DNA of 64,000 nucleotides from Saxidomus purpurata (taxonomy: Eukaryota; Mollusca; Bivalvia; Venerida; Veneridae): NCBI GenBank assembly GCA_022818135.1, contig JAFMSR010000017.1, positions 14,183,092 through 14,247,091 on the forward strand, written 5' to 3'. This document shows, one piece after another, positions 12,401 to 23,836 of this stretch; the stretch's first letter is position 1, and each line of letters starts with the position of its first letter. Under the pieces are notes generated by a model. It was not told the origin of the DNA. It ran no database searches and saw only the letters and a program-made list of their open reading frames with translations. Both the position numbers and the translations under genes were made by a program.

Positions 12401-15400
12401 ATTGCTACCGAAGAATAAAGATCTTTAGATTTTGATAGATTGAACAGAGATTAAACATAATCGTAATCATCTGATTTAAATTTTACCATTTGCTTTTTCC
12501 ACTGACAGCATTTTCGGAACACGGGAAGACTATGAGCTTTTCAGTTACAAACGATAAACTGTCGAACTTGAACATTTAAAATTATTGAGAAGTTCTCATA
12601 TATATTCTGGTACAGAAAAAATGCATGTGCAGGCCTCGTTTATGCCTGGATACATTTGTAAATTACACTCTTTTAACGTTTTTCATTATTTCTGAAAGAG
12701 TAACAGATATTACAAAGAAAGTCTATTGTTAAAATAGCCAAACAGTATTAGCGAACTGGCGACAAACATTAATAGGGGCAAACGAATAGTAGGTTATATA
12801 ATAACTATATGGCTTGCTCACAAATAATGTCGACACATATTCAATTTATAAATATAAAATGATTTCTTCATATGTCAAATACAATAAATTGTACAGGGAA
12901 ATGACTATATACAATTATTTTTCTCACTGAAGGTGACATCTTATCTAGACTTACAACAGATACTACAGTGATGTTGACGGATATGCAGTTCAACGTAATG
13001 AAATTCCTTCAAAACGCAGTTAAAATTGCAACTGCCATTGTCTTCATGTTGCAGTTGTCATGGAGACTCCTGGTAGTCTCATTAGCCGGTTTGCCATTAT
13101 TAGTGATTGTTTCACATCTGTATGGGAGGTATTTAAAGGTTTGTGAATAGTATGTTATTTCACTGATTGGCATTTTCTAGTTTTTCGTTTTATTTCGTCT
13201 GGAATAATAAAAACAGTAGCATATTTGGTGAAGGCTAATTGGAACTGTGTAACAATTTATCTTTGGGTACCACTGTTTTAAATTAATTCCAGAGTATTCA
13301 GATACATTTATATATTGTATCTTTACTGTTTACTCTTTGCATTCCGACATTATGTAAGAGTCATGATACAAAGACCACGTAGTTATACTTAAAGAAATAC
13401 ACAAAGAGATTTTGCTCATATTGAAATATTTGCCGACATTTGTGACTCAACCTTTTCTTACTTTTACGAAAGATAGTTTGAATATTTTTATTACACAGAA
13501 TATTATCAGATGTGTACATAACAGTCTAGCAGACGCTAACTGTGTCGCAGCGGAAACTATCTCAACAATACAAACCGTGCGCAGCTTTGCAAATGAGGAA
13601 GAAGAAGTAAAGAGATACGCGACACAACTGGAAACATCGTACAAGTTATACAGACAGCAGGGAATTGCTTTCGCAGGATATATTGGGTTTAACCAGGTAT
13701 GTATGGATGCAAACTTTGCACAAGAGTAATAATTTATTATACTAAATGAAACTTCTAACGCATCACCTGCATTTATTTTTCTTTATCTAATTATTAACCC
13801 TTCCAATACCTGCCAGCTTATTTTTAGCTATTTGTTTACGAAAGTTATCATGTCTTTCGTATTTGAAGTCACGGGGTAAATCCTATCATTACATGAGTTT
13901 CAAAATGACCGAGTAGTATACAAAGTATATGGCAGTGAATTTTTATCTAACGTTTTAGCCTCCGTGTATATAATATGAGTTATTGAATTAATGTTCTTCC
14001 TAAGGAATTCAAAAGTAAAAATTAACATCCGTATGAATCGTGTACATGTATCACTCGATCATTTTGAAATTCATGTTACGGAAGTATCTACCCAGTGTTT
14101 TCATAAATGCAGGACATGACAGCTTTTGTGGACAAATAGCTAAAAATAAGATGGCAGATATTGAAAGGGTTGATGATTAAATAAAGAAGGTGCGTTAAAA
14201 GATTTGTTGTAATATATTATATTCAAGCATACGGTTTTTTATTTGAAAAGTCGGAATCATGACGCACTGGTAGCCTTATGTGTTGTTCTTTGCAAGAACA
14301 TCCACCAATTGCATCGATTATCCACTGACAAACTGACGCGTCTTTATACGCGACACAATGATCAAAGCACAAGTTTGTATTGTAGAAAATCATACAAAAT
14401 ATAAAATGAACGTACGCTGTTTTATAAATGACAGGATATGTTGTTATTCGGTGTACAATATTATGTTTTATTTTTCTGTTTAGAAACAGTAAATTGCCTC
14501 GTCATGTCGTGTTGTGATGGTTGTATTTTTCGCTAAATACATTTGAGTATTTAATTCAAATTGATTGTTAAACACTTGACCTAAATACCTTGCAAAATAC
14601 CAGCTTAGCCAAGCTTGCTTATATTTGGGGGGTACGCAATTGAATATCTGGAGTGTCGGTGAAAGTTTCCTTTAATTTCACCATGTTGCCTAGCATCTGA
14701 CTCCAATGACATTGTTCAGGACTTTGATTTGGACATTTTAATTAATAGTTGTGTCCAAAATAGACTTTACAGACAGTAAGTAAATACAAAGATGACTTGA
14801 CCTTTTTATGAACACAGATTTATCCGAATTTTTTTTTTATATTTCAGTTCATTAAGTTGATACTCAGTTTTTCTGTACTCCTTTACGGACGATATATATT
14901 TGAAGATGGGACACTTACAGGTGGAATATTTCTTGCTTTTGCTCTCTATCAAATCAAGCTGGGAACTTACATAAACGTGAGTAAGATGATTTATTAATAG
15001 GTAAATAAATTTTGAGAATAAGGGAAACAGACAATTGCTTCATAAAAAAAACATAATACGGATTTTCGTACGTGCGGTATATGTTCGGATAGGAAATATA
15101 GGTAATATATATATTTATGCCTCTTAATTACAATACAGTTTGGTTACAATAGAAAATCAAAGTATTAAAATACTACTGGAAAGTGATTTCGAAAGACGTC
15201 AGCATGCGAAAAGGCAATTTACAATTAGTTAATAGCCCACACTTCTCTGGTAAATTATCAAGTATAAGTCATTAAATATTTTGGTAAAATAAATTGAATA
15301 CAGAAGTTTCAAAACGATTTCGTCATTTTATACATTTACTTTTAACTTCCGTTTATAAACTGTAAATACTGAGAGTACTTGTCGTTCACATATGCTATAC

Positions 15401-18400
15401 ATTGAGGAATGTAATGAAATATAAATTCCAGTACTAATTCATTGGTATGATGACCTTACATCAGATCAATGTCTAAATATATTCCGACCCTGTTTTCCGT
15501 TTTAATGTTTAGTACATGACCTTCTACAATGTAGCTGATTTGCTGAAAATAAGATCATAATATCTATATTTAGATCGGACTTCCCAAGTTGATTGATACG
15601 CACATTCACACAAAGGAACTATTTTGTTTATGTACAATAATGTTTATTGTTTGTTAAATCAATTTTAATTAGTTTGAAAATAGTGTTAAAACTATTGTTT
15701 TACATCAAACTGAATGTAAATGAAAAGAGTGTATAAAGATTTCACTTAAATTATATCGCACTATATTAGCGTATGAAAGAGTAGGGCACAATCCAATCAT
15801 TGATCATATACCTGGAAGTTAATCACCTTCCATCCATCCGGATATGGTTTAACAGAAGCCCAAGTTTAAAATTGCAGTGCTTTGTAAAGACAAATTACTG
15901 GTGAAATGGATAAACGAGCGTTTATAAATGTCGTAACAACAGAATAATTTTTTTTCAGAGTATGGGTACTGTTTGTAGTGGATTATTTGAAGGTGTTGGG
16001 TCAGCTGACAAAATATTTGAATACATAGACAGGATGCCGCAGATTGACCAACGTGGATATCTTTGTCCAAAATCTTTGACTGGCTCTGTAAAATTTGAAA
16101 ATGTTTACTTTTCGTATCCATCAAGACCATATGAACAAGTTTTAAAGGTAACGGTACAGACAACATCAGCTTGTTTTCAAATATATTTTACCTAGCTGTT
16201 GACCTTTACTTGAGTAAACTATAGATAACTATATTGATAGTGTTCGTCAGGCGATACAATGCGATACTTGGACGCGTCCTTTCTATAATCTAGATGCAGT
16301 TGAATGGACAGTTCTTGTATACTCTTTTTATATCCCCACAAAACGAAGTTTTGGGGGAGGGGGGGGGGGGTATATAGGAGTGAGCTTGTCGGTTTGTTTG
16401 TCGGTCGGTCGGTCTGTTGGTTTTCATGGTTTCCGGATGATAACTCATGAACGACTTTACCCTTTTGAATAATTTTTGTTACACACGTGCAACTTCATGA
16501 AATACAGGTCAAGATCAACTTTGGGGTCAGTAGGTCAAAGGTCAAGGTCACAGTGACTCTGAACTGTAAAACAGTTTCCGGATGATAACTCATGAAAGGC
16601 TTGACCGATTTGAATAACTTTTGGTACACACGTGCAACTTTATGAAATACAGGTCAAGTTCGACTTTGGGGTCAGTAGGTCAAAGGTCAAGGTCACAGTG
16701 ACTCTGAACTGTAAAACAGTTTCCAGATGATAACTCATGAAAGGCTTGACTGATTTAAATAATTTTCGGTACACAGCTGTAACATCATCAAATACAGGTC
16801 AAGTTCGACTTTGGGGTCAGTAGGTCAAAGGTCAAGGTCACAGTCACTCTGAACTGTAATGTAAAACAGTTTCCGGATGATAATAAACCTATTAAATTGA
16901 ATATTAATTGATAATTTCTAACCCTACACATTTTGTATGCTGTTAAAACAATACATTTACACAAGTTATTGTATAATAACTCAACTCTATGTCCTTGTGG
17001 CCATTCCTTCCTTATGGTTGCCGTACTTTTGTGACAAAGCTGTATTGTGGGGTATAATTCGTCACTCTTGTGACAGTTCTAGTTATTGTTTATTGAGTAA
17101 GTTATTAGGATATTCATACACGTTCATGTCAATTTAATTTCTATCGACAATGCCGGCATTTCTAGCACGTCGTGAAAACTGACATTTCTGTCAATTATAC
17201 AGTACATATATTTTCACCAGAAATGATATTATGATTATAATTGTATTTTAGCAAATACAATTGTGTACATACAGATATTTGCGTAAACAACATAAAGTTG
17301 CAAATACAACAGAGGCGGAGTGAAAAACTTGATTAATGAATGGTCCAATGTCGATCTGAACTTTTGTAAAGCAGTAACCATTACATTCTATAGCATATCT
17401 GAAATCAGGTATATATCATAACTGGTATAATCAGTATGGTTTAAACAGCAGTAACTAAGCCATAACATACCCTGCATTGACTCTTCTCCTCAGGGAATCA
17501 GTTTCAAAGTAAACCCAGGGGAGATTGTGGCACTGGTCGGGCCAAACGGAGGAGGAAAGACATCTTGCTTCAACTTAATAGAAGGTTTCTACAAACCTCA
17601 AAGTGGTCGTGTTCTGCTTGACGGAGAGCCCATTCAGTTGTATGAGCACAAATTCTTACACAAGCAGGTAAAAGATTTATTGCTAAATAAAACAACCATG
17701 TATGGTTCAATTATCATTATCACAGAAATTAGTAAATTCTAACTTGTAAACGACAAGTACATTGTATGTGATATATAATTAATATCAAAGGTTGAACCTG
17801 TCTTATTGATTATCTTTACCGGTGATTCAATATATGTTTTAGCAAGATTATGTTCAATGTTGTGTCAACTATACGTTAATCAGAAACCATGTCACACTTT
17901 AAGGTATCACTTGTTCATCAAGAGCCAGATTTATACGCTCGGTCTATAGCAGAAAATATTCGTTATGGTTTAAAAGATGATGAATGGACAACGCATTCGA
18001 TAGAAGAAGCATCCAGGTTAGCTAATGTGCACGACGTTATATCACAACTACACGACGGGTATAAGACACAAGCCGGAGAAAAGGGTCTTCATTTATCCGG
18101 TAAGTACACGCATTATATGATTATAAATGTCAGAAGCATATCATAATGCAAATCATTGAATGTTAAAAGGATATTACTTTTGTAGTTGCATTCGAAAGCA
18201 TTTAGTAGAAAAGAAAACATGCACAATTTACTATCATTCAAGTTCTTTTTGCTAGTGATCGAAAGAAAGTTTCATGATCTATAGTACCATCTATTATAAT
18301 TCATAGGTAAATGGTGACATTATCCACGGGGGCCAATAAAGCACCACACAGTGTGTACGAATATACATCTAGTTGCTTGTTCAGATTTCTGTATTGTTGT

Positions 18401-19149
18401 TTGTTTTCGTTTTCAAACACTTTTCTTTTAGGTGGCCAAAAGCAACGGATAGCTATTGCAAGATCATTGGTACGGAATCCAAAAGTTCTGCTTTTAGATG
18501 AAGCTACCAGCGCACTTGATACCGAGTCTGAAAAACTGGTAGGGATACCGCAGAAAAGTATCTTAAACTTTACGCCTGAAAGTTTGTGTCAATTAAAAAA
18601 ATAATTCTTAAAGAGCGATGTTTAGTTTCCACAGATGCAGTCTGAAATAAAAACGATGATAAACTAATTGATCTTTTTTAGCCTCGAATTCTTGGAAGTT
18701 GTATACGTTTCTCTTAACGGCTGCCTCATGTGATTCTGATCCGCTCTTCCGCTTCATGAATGTGTTTTGAAATTTCCGACACATTTTGATAACTAACAAC
18801 CGACCTATGTAGTAAATGTAGGAGTTAAACGCTCCACTTCTACACAGTTGTGCCTACCTAGTTCAGCTGCATTATAGTTTAAACGTTTAATATGATAACG
18901 GACATGATCCCTTTAGGTAATGACATTAATGAAATGACACTTTTACAGATTCAAGATACTGTTTACAAACGTTCTATGGCTCGCACGGTCTTGATCATTG
19001 CACACAGACTTTCAACGGTAGAAAGAGCTGACAAAATTCTTGTTCTAGAAAATGGCTATCTTGTAGAAGAAGGAACACACCAACAGCTTTTGACACGACC
19101 AGACGGCGTGTATGCCAGTTTAGTGAACCAACAAGTACTCTCGAATTGA
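9321..19149 (+). CDS. ABC half-transporter, ABCB family (TAP/ABCB9-like), 5' end not found
   Basis: Eleven exons: 9321-9431, 10753-10867, 12229-12359, 12933-13138, 13499-13696, 14848-14976, 15959-16147, 17494-17667, 17904-18099, 18432-18538 and 18949-19149. They join with matching phases into one open frame of about 584 residues ending in TGA at 19147-19149. The order is a six-helix ABC transmembrane domain followed by one nucleotide-binding domain. The domain has Walker A (GPNGGGKTS), Q-loop ([10 protein letters not shown]), signature LSGGQKQR split by an intron, Walker B ([12 protein letters not shown]) and H-loop (IIAHRLSTV). All catalytic residues are present, so it should bind and hydrolyse ATP as a dimer. 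The sequence [12 protein letters not shown] in exon 2 points to the TAP1/TAP2/ABCB9 class, which moves peptides into the ER or lysosome; the exact member cannot be fixed. The first exon begins in mid-codon, so at least one upstream exon (start codon, perhaps a TMD0) is missing. The internal Met in exon 1 is not conserved in the duplicate. Confidence 0.93.
10753..10867 (+). CDS. ABC gene exon 2: luminal loop and TM2 start
   Basis: Acceptor ctctttcag, donor CTAAG|GTAGG. Encodes [16 protein letters not shown], a family hallmark after TM1, then the start of TM2 ([14 protein letters not shown]). Confidence 0.9.
10980..11660 (+). repeat. Dispersed 'aggtcacctgg' repeat, family B copy 1 (intron)
   Basis: Lies in the intron between ABC exons 2 and 3. 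Reiterates 'ctaggtcac(c)tggg/gtcaaa', 'cactagaggtaacatttta', 'caatcatcatt' and 'ttggtcagaatgt', and ends near 'cagatgagcgataaaggactatgt'. The same blocks occur at 25.3-25.96 kb and 63.19-63.74 kb, all on the + strand. The open frames at 10926-11117 and 11248-11472 fall here and are not genes. Confidence 0.65.
12229..12359 (+). CDS. ABC gene exon 3: TM2 end and first cytoplasmic loop
   Basis: Acceptor tttttccag, donor ACAG|GTGACG. Encodes [20 protein letters not shown] and FEKGHTG, the conserved coupling-loop region. Confidence 0.9.
12933..13138 (+). CDS. ABC gene exon 4: TM3-TM4
   Basis: Acceptor cactgaag, donor TTAAAG|GTTTGT (a weaker donor). Encodes [11 protein letters not shown] followed by two hydrophobic segments around [20 protein letters not shown]. 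Confidence 0.92.
13499..13696 (+). CDS. ABC gene exon 5: second cytoplasmic loop
   Basis: Acceptor ttacacag, donor AACCAG|GTATG. Encodes [20 protein letters not shown], the strongly conserved intracellular helix of ABCB half-transporters. Confidence 0.95.
13742..14203 (+). mobile_element. MITE family A, copy 2 (most complete, inverted ends)
   Basis: Lies in the intron after ABC exon 5. The left end (cttctaacgc ... aacccttccaatacctgcca ... cttatttttagctatttg) is matched in inverted orientation by the right end at 14115-14203 (caaatagctaaaaataag ... tggcagatattgaaaggg ... gtgcgttaaaa). The arms are about 90 bp with mismatches. No transposase. Related copies are at 461 and 35950. Superfamily not determined. 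Confidence 0.7.
14848..14976 (+). CDS. ABC gene exon 6: TM5-TM6
   Basis: Acceptor tatttcag, donor ATAAAC|GTGAGT. Encodes [18 protein letters not shown] and [15 protein letters not shown], typical of the last helix pair. Confidence 0.9.
15959..16147 (+). CDS. ABC gene exon 7: linker and start of nucleotide-binding domain
   Basis: Acceptor tttttcag, donor TTAAAG|GTAACG. Encodes [14 protein letters not shown], then [16 protein letters not shown] with the A-loop tyrosine (FSYPSRP) that stacks on adenine. Confidence 0.95.
16350..16885 (+). repeat. Tandem array, about 145-bp unit, with nuclear-receptor-like motifs
   Basis: In the intron between ABC exons 7 and 8. A leader (tatccccacaaaacgaagtt, a G-run at 16355-16372, then 'cggtcggtcggtc') is followed by units starting 'tttccggatgataactcatga' at 16430, 16575, 16720 and a partial one at 16870. 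Spacing is thus 145, 145 and 150 bp. Each full unit ends in 'aggtcaaaggtcaaggtca' followed by 'cagtgactctgaactgtaaa'. Confidence 0.85.
17494..17667 (+). CDS. ABC gene exon 8: Walker A
   Basis: Acceptor cttctcctcag, donor AAGCAG|GTAAAA. Encodes the P-loop [10 protein letters not shown] (lysine about residue 381 of the joined frame) and [11 protein letters not shown]. Confidence 0.96.
17904..18099 (+). CDS. ABC gene exon 9: Q-loop and helical subdomain
   Basis: Acceptor ctttaag, donor TCCG|GTAAGT. Encodes [19 protein letters not shown] and ends in the first part of the signature motif (LSG). Confidence 0.95.
18432..18538 (+). CDS. ABC gene exon 10: signature motif, Walker B, D-loop
   Basis: Acceptor cttttag, donor AAACTG|GTAGGG. 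Encodes [17 protein letters not shown] and [15 protein letters not shown]. Confidence 0.96.
18949..19149 (+). CDS. ABC gene exon 11: H-loop and C-terminus
   Basis: Acceptor acttttacag; ends at TGA 19147-19149. Encodes [20 protein letters not shown] and [10 protein letters not shown], and ends in NQQVLSN. Confidence 0.96.
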   Translation: MQDTVYKRSMARTVLIIAHRLSTVERADKILVLENGYLVEEGTHQQLLTRPDGVYASLVNQQVLSN

Positions 19150-19735
19150 TTGGACAATTCTCGATGACGATTAACAGTTTCAAAGAAAGCATAACATCCA
19201 TAAGCAATACCATATATTGTAGTATGTGATTTGAAAAATCTAAACTTAGAAATGAGTGTGTTATTTCATTTTCTGAAATGACAAAGATTGGGCTTCAAAT
19301 CCATCTTTTATACCCAAAAAAGTAGAGATTTTGCAAATACTAAACGTAAGATGAACGTTTCGTGACTTCTACATTGAAATTATTTATATTAAGGTTAAGA
19401 TATCCGCAATCTTGGACGTGCAATAGATGGTAATTTCATGTACATTTCACGCATTGGTTGTCATTAAATGATTGCACATAACATTTTATATGGATTTTAA
19501 GAAGAAATATGTAAAACAATAGTTGGTTTTCATGGATGACTACATATTTTCATTTATTATTTGATGTCTAAGTACATAGAATAATCAAATACACTAAGCA
19601 ACTATAATATCCCTTGGACCATTCAAGTGAAACTTTGGGGAAATCCTGTCTTTCAAAACACTTAAATAGTCATATATTTCTTTACAACTTTAGCAATGTG
19701 ATATTTGTAGGAGCTTTACAGATTTATATCATACT
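19150..19735. other. 3' flank of the ABC gene, nothing further recognised
   Basis: Presumed 3' UTR and flank. I did not see a canonical AATAAA within a few hundred bases after the stop. No coding signal. Confidence 0.4.
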
Positions 19736-19784
19736 TTACTTTTCCGTCTATTTCCAATGTAATAGATCGATTTAATTATATAGT

Positions 19785-21240
19785 TTAGCTCATCTTGGCT
19801 ATTGGGACCACTTTCCGTCAGGCGCCCGTCGTCCGGCATCCGTCCCTGCAAATTTCGTGTGCGGAACTGCTTGGTTAAATGAACGATTGCTCCTTGTGTG
19901 ACCATCATGCAACAGTGTTCAAGCCAGATTGATATGTCAAACAAGACGGTAATCAAGTCCTACACCCTACACAACACATTTTTGAAGATTTCAATATGTT
20001 ACTATTCTGTAAAATAAGTTACTCAGTGTGTCGATTTAATTTTGACCCCCGAGTTGATTTCAGCAAACATGAGATATGACCACTTGACAATGCTACTAAA
20101 CAAATATCTTGATGGTTTCAGACAAGAATATCTTTTCACGATTTTACTATAAGATCTGAGCCATGCAGTTTTTGAATAGAAGATATTTAAAGTTTCAATA
20201 ACATATGTGTTACCCCTAGAGCGGGGCAATTTAGATCCCAGGGGCATAATTTGAACAAACTTACTAGATGCTACACACCAAATATCTTAGCCCTGGGACT
20301 TGCGGTTCAAGACAAGAAGATTTTTTAGAATTTCCCTATTAATAACTGTATGTAAATCAAGTGATAACCCGGTTGGACCAATTTGGATCCTTAGGGACAT
20401 GATTTGTAGAAACTTGGTAGAGGACTGATAGAAAATTCTTCTTGCCAAATACCTAGTTCTGTGCCTTGTGGGTTTGGAGAAGACGATTTTCAAAGATTTG
20501 TATAGTTTTAGCAAGACAAGACAAAACAAGACAACTCTTTATTAGTACAATCAGGTTTTAGCTCTGGCGGCCATTGCGTTCACTCAACCAGAACACTTTG
20601 AGCATATTGAAAATTGTTTTATGTAAGGATGTAAATTCCATAAGGCGGTTTATTGGGAACAATTTAAAACGTGGATGATGAACGATGGAAAGTGATCGAT
20701 CCTAAAACCTCTCCCTGGGCCACTTGGTCAGATGAGCTAGAATCATAGCCGCCATGAGCGGGGCTTATTCAAGGGAAAACTTTGAAAATATCCTTCTTTG
20801 ACACTTCTGTTAAGATTTCAATATGATTTCGCAGGAAAGTTCCCTCGATGATCGTCTACCAAAAATGTTCAAATTATATCCTGGGGTCAAAAGAGGGTCA
20901 AATATTTTAAATTGACTTATTTAAGAACATTTATATAATATTTTTGTCAGAAACTTCAAGATCTAGAGCTGAGAAAATTGGTGTGTAGCATTGTATAGTG
21001 GTGATCTATCAACTTCGTCCAAAGCATGGCCCTTGGATACAAAAGTTTCCTGCCAGAAAGTCACTTGTTTTAAATAGACATGTTTAAGGAAATCTTCTTG
21101 TTCAAAACCAATAGGCCCAGAGCTAAGATATTTATGTAAAATCACATTTCTTTAACGAGATTGTTCAAATATACCCCTTTGTTCAAAGCATCCCATGTTA
21201 CCAAAAATTAGGTACTTACTTCATATAAGACCTTTGAAGG
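19785..21240 (+). repeat. Dispersed repeat with internal reiteration (family C)
   Basis: Begins 'tagctcatcttggctattgggaccactttccgtcaggcgcccgtcgtccggcatccgtcc'-like sequence. It then reiterates blocks of roughly 110-130 bp built on 'aaacttggtagaggactgat', 'caaatacctagttctgtgcc', 'gggacatgatttg' and related variants, as far as about 21240. 'gatgagctagaatcatagccgccatgagcggggctt'-like sequence occurs near 20733. The minus-strand open frames in this stretch follow the repeat and are not genes. Confidence 0.55.
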
Positions 21241-23690
21241 GTGTTACAAATACGTAATACAACTGATAACTTATCGTGTATATATATTGTTAAAATGTTG
21301 TTTACACTAATTGGGTCAAGTTAGCCCAGCCTGATGATAATTATCTTTATGAAAAAAGTATACTGGGATTATTTTAAACTGAAAAATAATAAAGTCCAGT
21401 GCTTAGATTATTAATTGTAATTGATATTACATTGTGGTCTTCTCCCAAGGAATTATATTGAACAGTGAAATTACCCCGCCCGTATGTTCAAAATCTTAGG
21501 CTACAGTGATGAAGTATACCTGTTAATTTATCAGATAGATCAATGCATTAGGAAAGTACCTGTAAGGCATACGTTAGTTTTAGGCGTGTACAAATCCAAC
21601 ATTTGTACATCAATTTGCAAACAAATTTGATTGAAATGTATAGGCCAGCCAATTAGCGTGCAAAGTGAATTAAAGAGCTACATTAAAGGTATACTAGTGG
21701 AAGTTTTTTTGACATTTAATCAAATGTTCTAACAATAATCATCAAGTCAACCAATAGCATATTTTAAATTTGGAATTCCCATAATAAAGAATTGTCTACT
21801 ATCAGGATCAAATTCAAGAGCGTTGAATACTATTTATGCAGTTTAATTCCAAAAACATTAACACCATCAACAAATGATTGATTTTTTGTGGTAAAAATGT
21901 CTGAATAAACTTATAGTAAACTTCCTCTCTGCGATGTCAAAACCTGTCTTTGTAAGCACTAGGGACAAGCTGAAAATACACGTAGATGTGTACCTGGTTG
22001 TACGTACAGTTTGTACATGTACAAGGTAAAAGGGTGTTGTGCCCTTGAAGCCAGTTAAGCTCTTTTAACTTTTAATTTGTGTTAAGGGAAATGTATTTTC
22101 TTCAAACAACTTTACGAAATTCGGCGTTTGCTCGTGCTAACTCAATGTGGTTTCTATTTCATACAAAGAATAATGGTTTGACAGTTCGAACAGAAAATCA
22201 CATATTGGATCCAAAGTTTACTCATTCCTTGGAAGTTCATCTCTTATCAGAGTGGATTACTTCGTGTTCTAGACAATTAAAACAACACTTTAATAGAATG
22301 AAATATATTTTGTTTTAATGTATGATATCATAAATACAACACAACAAACATATAATGTCCTTTATTCCTGGAATGAGAATATCTGTAAACCAACCTGTAG
22401 GAAAAGTCAAACAGAAAAGAACTTCAAATACATAATAAATGTTTATCATGAAGCAAGGTACATGTATATTAAAATGAAAGTATATACCAAACACATATAT
22501 GCTATAATTGTTAACTACTTTAATCCTTGAAAATGCACTTTAAACATCGACTTAAATTCATTATAATGTCAACTGTGAGAAATATTGTGCATTCATTATC
22601 CAAGAACTCTACCATTTTGTATAATAATCACCGAATGACATTTAAACAGTTAAAAAATATCTGGTGAAAAGTCTTGATTTTACTCGAACATTTAAATTTA
22701 ACTGTACCAATAATATCCGTGAGGGATTTCTTATGTTCGCGATTCATAACATCCACAACATTCCCCAAGTGTTTTATTTACTGCTCATTTTTAAAGGGTA
22801 CTATAAAACTTCATTCAACATTTTTGATATACCTTAAACTAAAAAGTTACGTATACATGGATACTTTTATATAATAAGGGTATTGAACAATTATAACAAC
22901 GCGATGAAAACTCATACTAAGCATTAAAAGTTATAAAACAATAATCGCTTAAAAAAGTGAGAAACGAAATAAAGCATATACATGTAAATGACAACGTAGC
23001 TTAAAGGTAAGTCTTGAATTAAAATACCAGTATTGTTGCCTTATATGGTCATGTCGTGAAAGCAAATCACAAATGACGTATAATATTTTTATACAAAATT
23101 CAAAAGCATAGTTTTGGAACTAACGAATCTTATATATTGACATATTTTTTTAAAGTGAAAATAAGCTAATAGTGTAATCAAACAAAAGGCATTACGTTGC
23201 TTGCTTGATTGAACAGAGATAAGGTAAACGTGATTATTTTTTATTGTATACATTAGATAAAAAAACAAACATGGAACCGCTATTCACAGTCCATTGATAT
23301 TTCAAAACCTCATTCACATATGAGTTAATTTCAATAACACTTTGAAGAAAATAAATGACCTTACCGATTAGCCTTTGCAAAAATAGATACATGAGACTCT
23401 TGGAAGCTTGTAAACTTACTTCAATTTCTCAACCATATAGTCATTATTATTTCTTATTATGATAACCAGTAATAATGCAAACAATCATGTAGGTCATTAT
23501 AATGGGACACTGGGCTGTATAGCAATGGTATTGAATGGTTATAATATTAGGGTCTTTGGCGAACATATATAAGTCATTACAATCACATAAGCACATGACT
23601 GCATAATTTATAAAGGTTTCTCAGTACTATTTTAATAGGGTCACAGATTCTTTTTTGACATCAGTCGCTTTACGCATTTTAATGACAGTG
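21241..23690. other. Intergenic, convergent gene ends
   Basis: AT-rich. Short open frames at 22079-22318, 22318-22530 and 22674-22874 have no recognisable domain, no splice support and composition like their surroundings. A minus-strand AATAAA at 23240-23245 could be a polyadenylation signal for the peptidase gene about 450 bp downstream of its stop, but the distance makes this uncertain. Confidence 0.4.
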
Positions 23691-23692
23691 TG

Positions 23693-23836
23693 CTAATAAC
23701 CGTCTTGTTTACCCCCTTTTCTGGGATCGCTGTATGCTGTTATTTTGTTTCCTTTCCGGAGAATACCCTGCACGACTGAAAAGCTGTTTATGTCTGTCAC
23801 TTCATGTCCAATTCTTTTAAGACCGTTAATCATTTC
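23693..23836 (-). CDS. GGT exon 11 (C-terminus)
   Basis: Acceptor tattttacag. Encodes EMINGLKRIGHEVTDINSFS, VVQGILRKGNKITAYSDPRK and GGKQDGY, then TAG at 23693-23695. Not visible as a long open frame; recognised from the family C-terminus. Confidence 0.93.
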   Translation of the reverse strand, partial: EMINGLKRIGHEVTDINSFSVVQGILRKGNKITAYSDPRKGGKQDGY

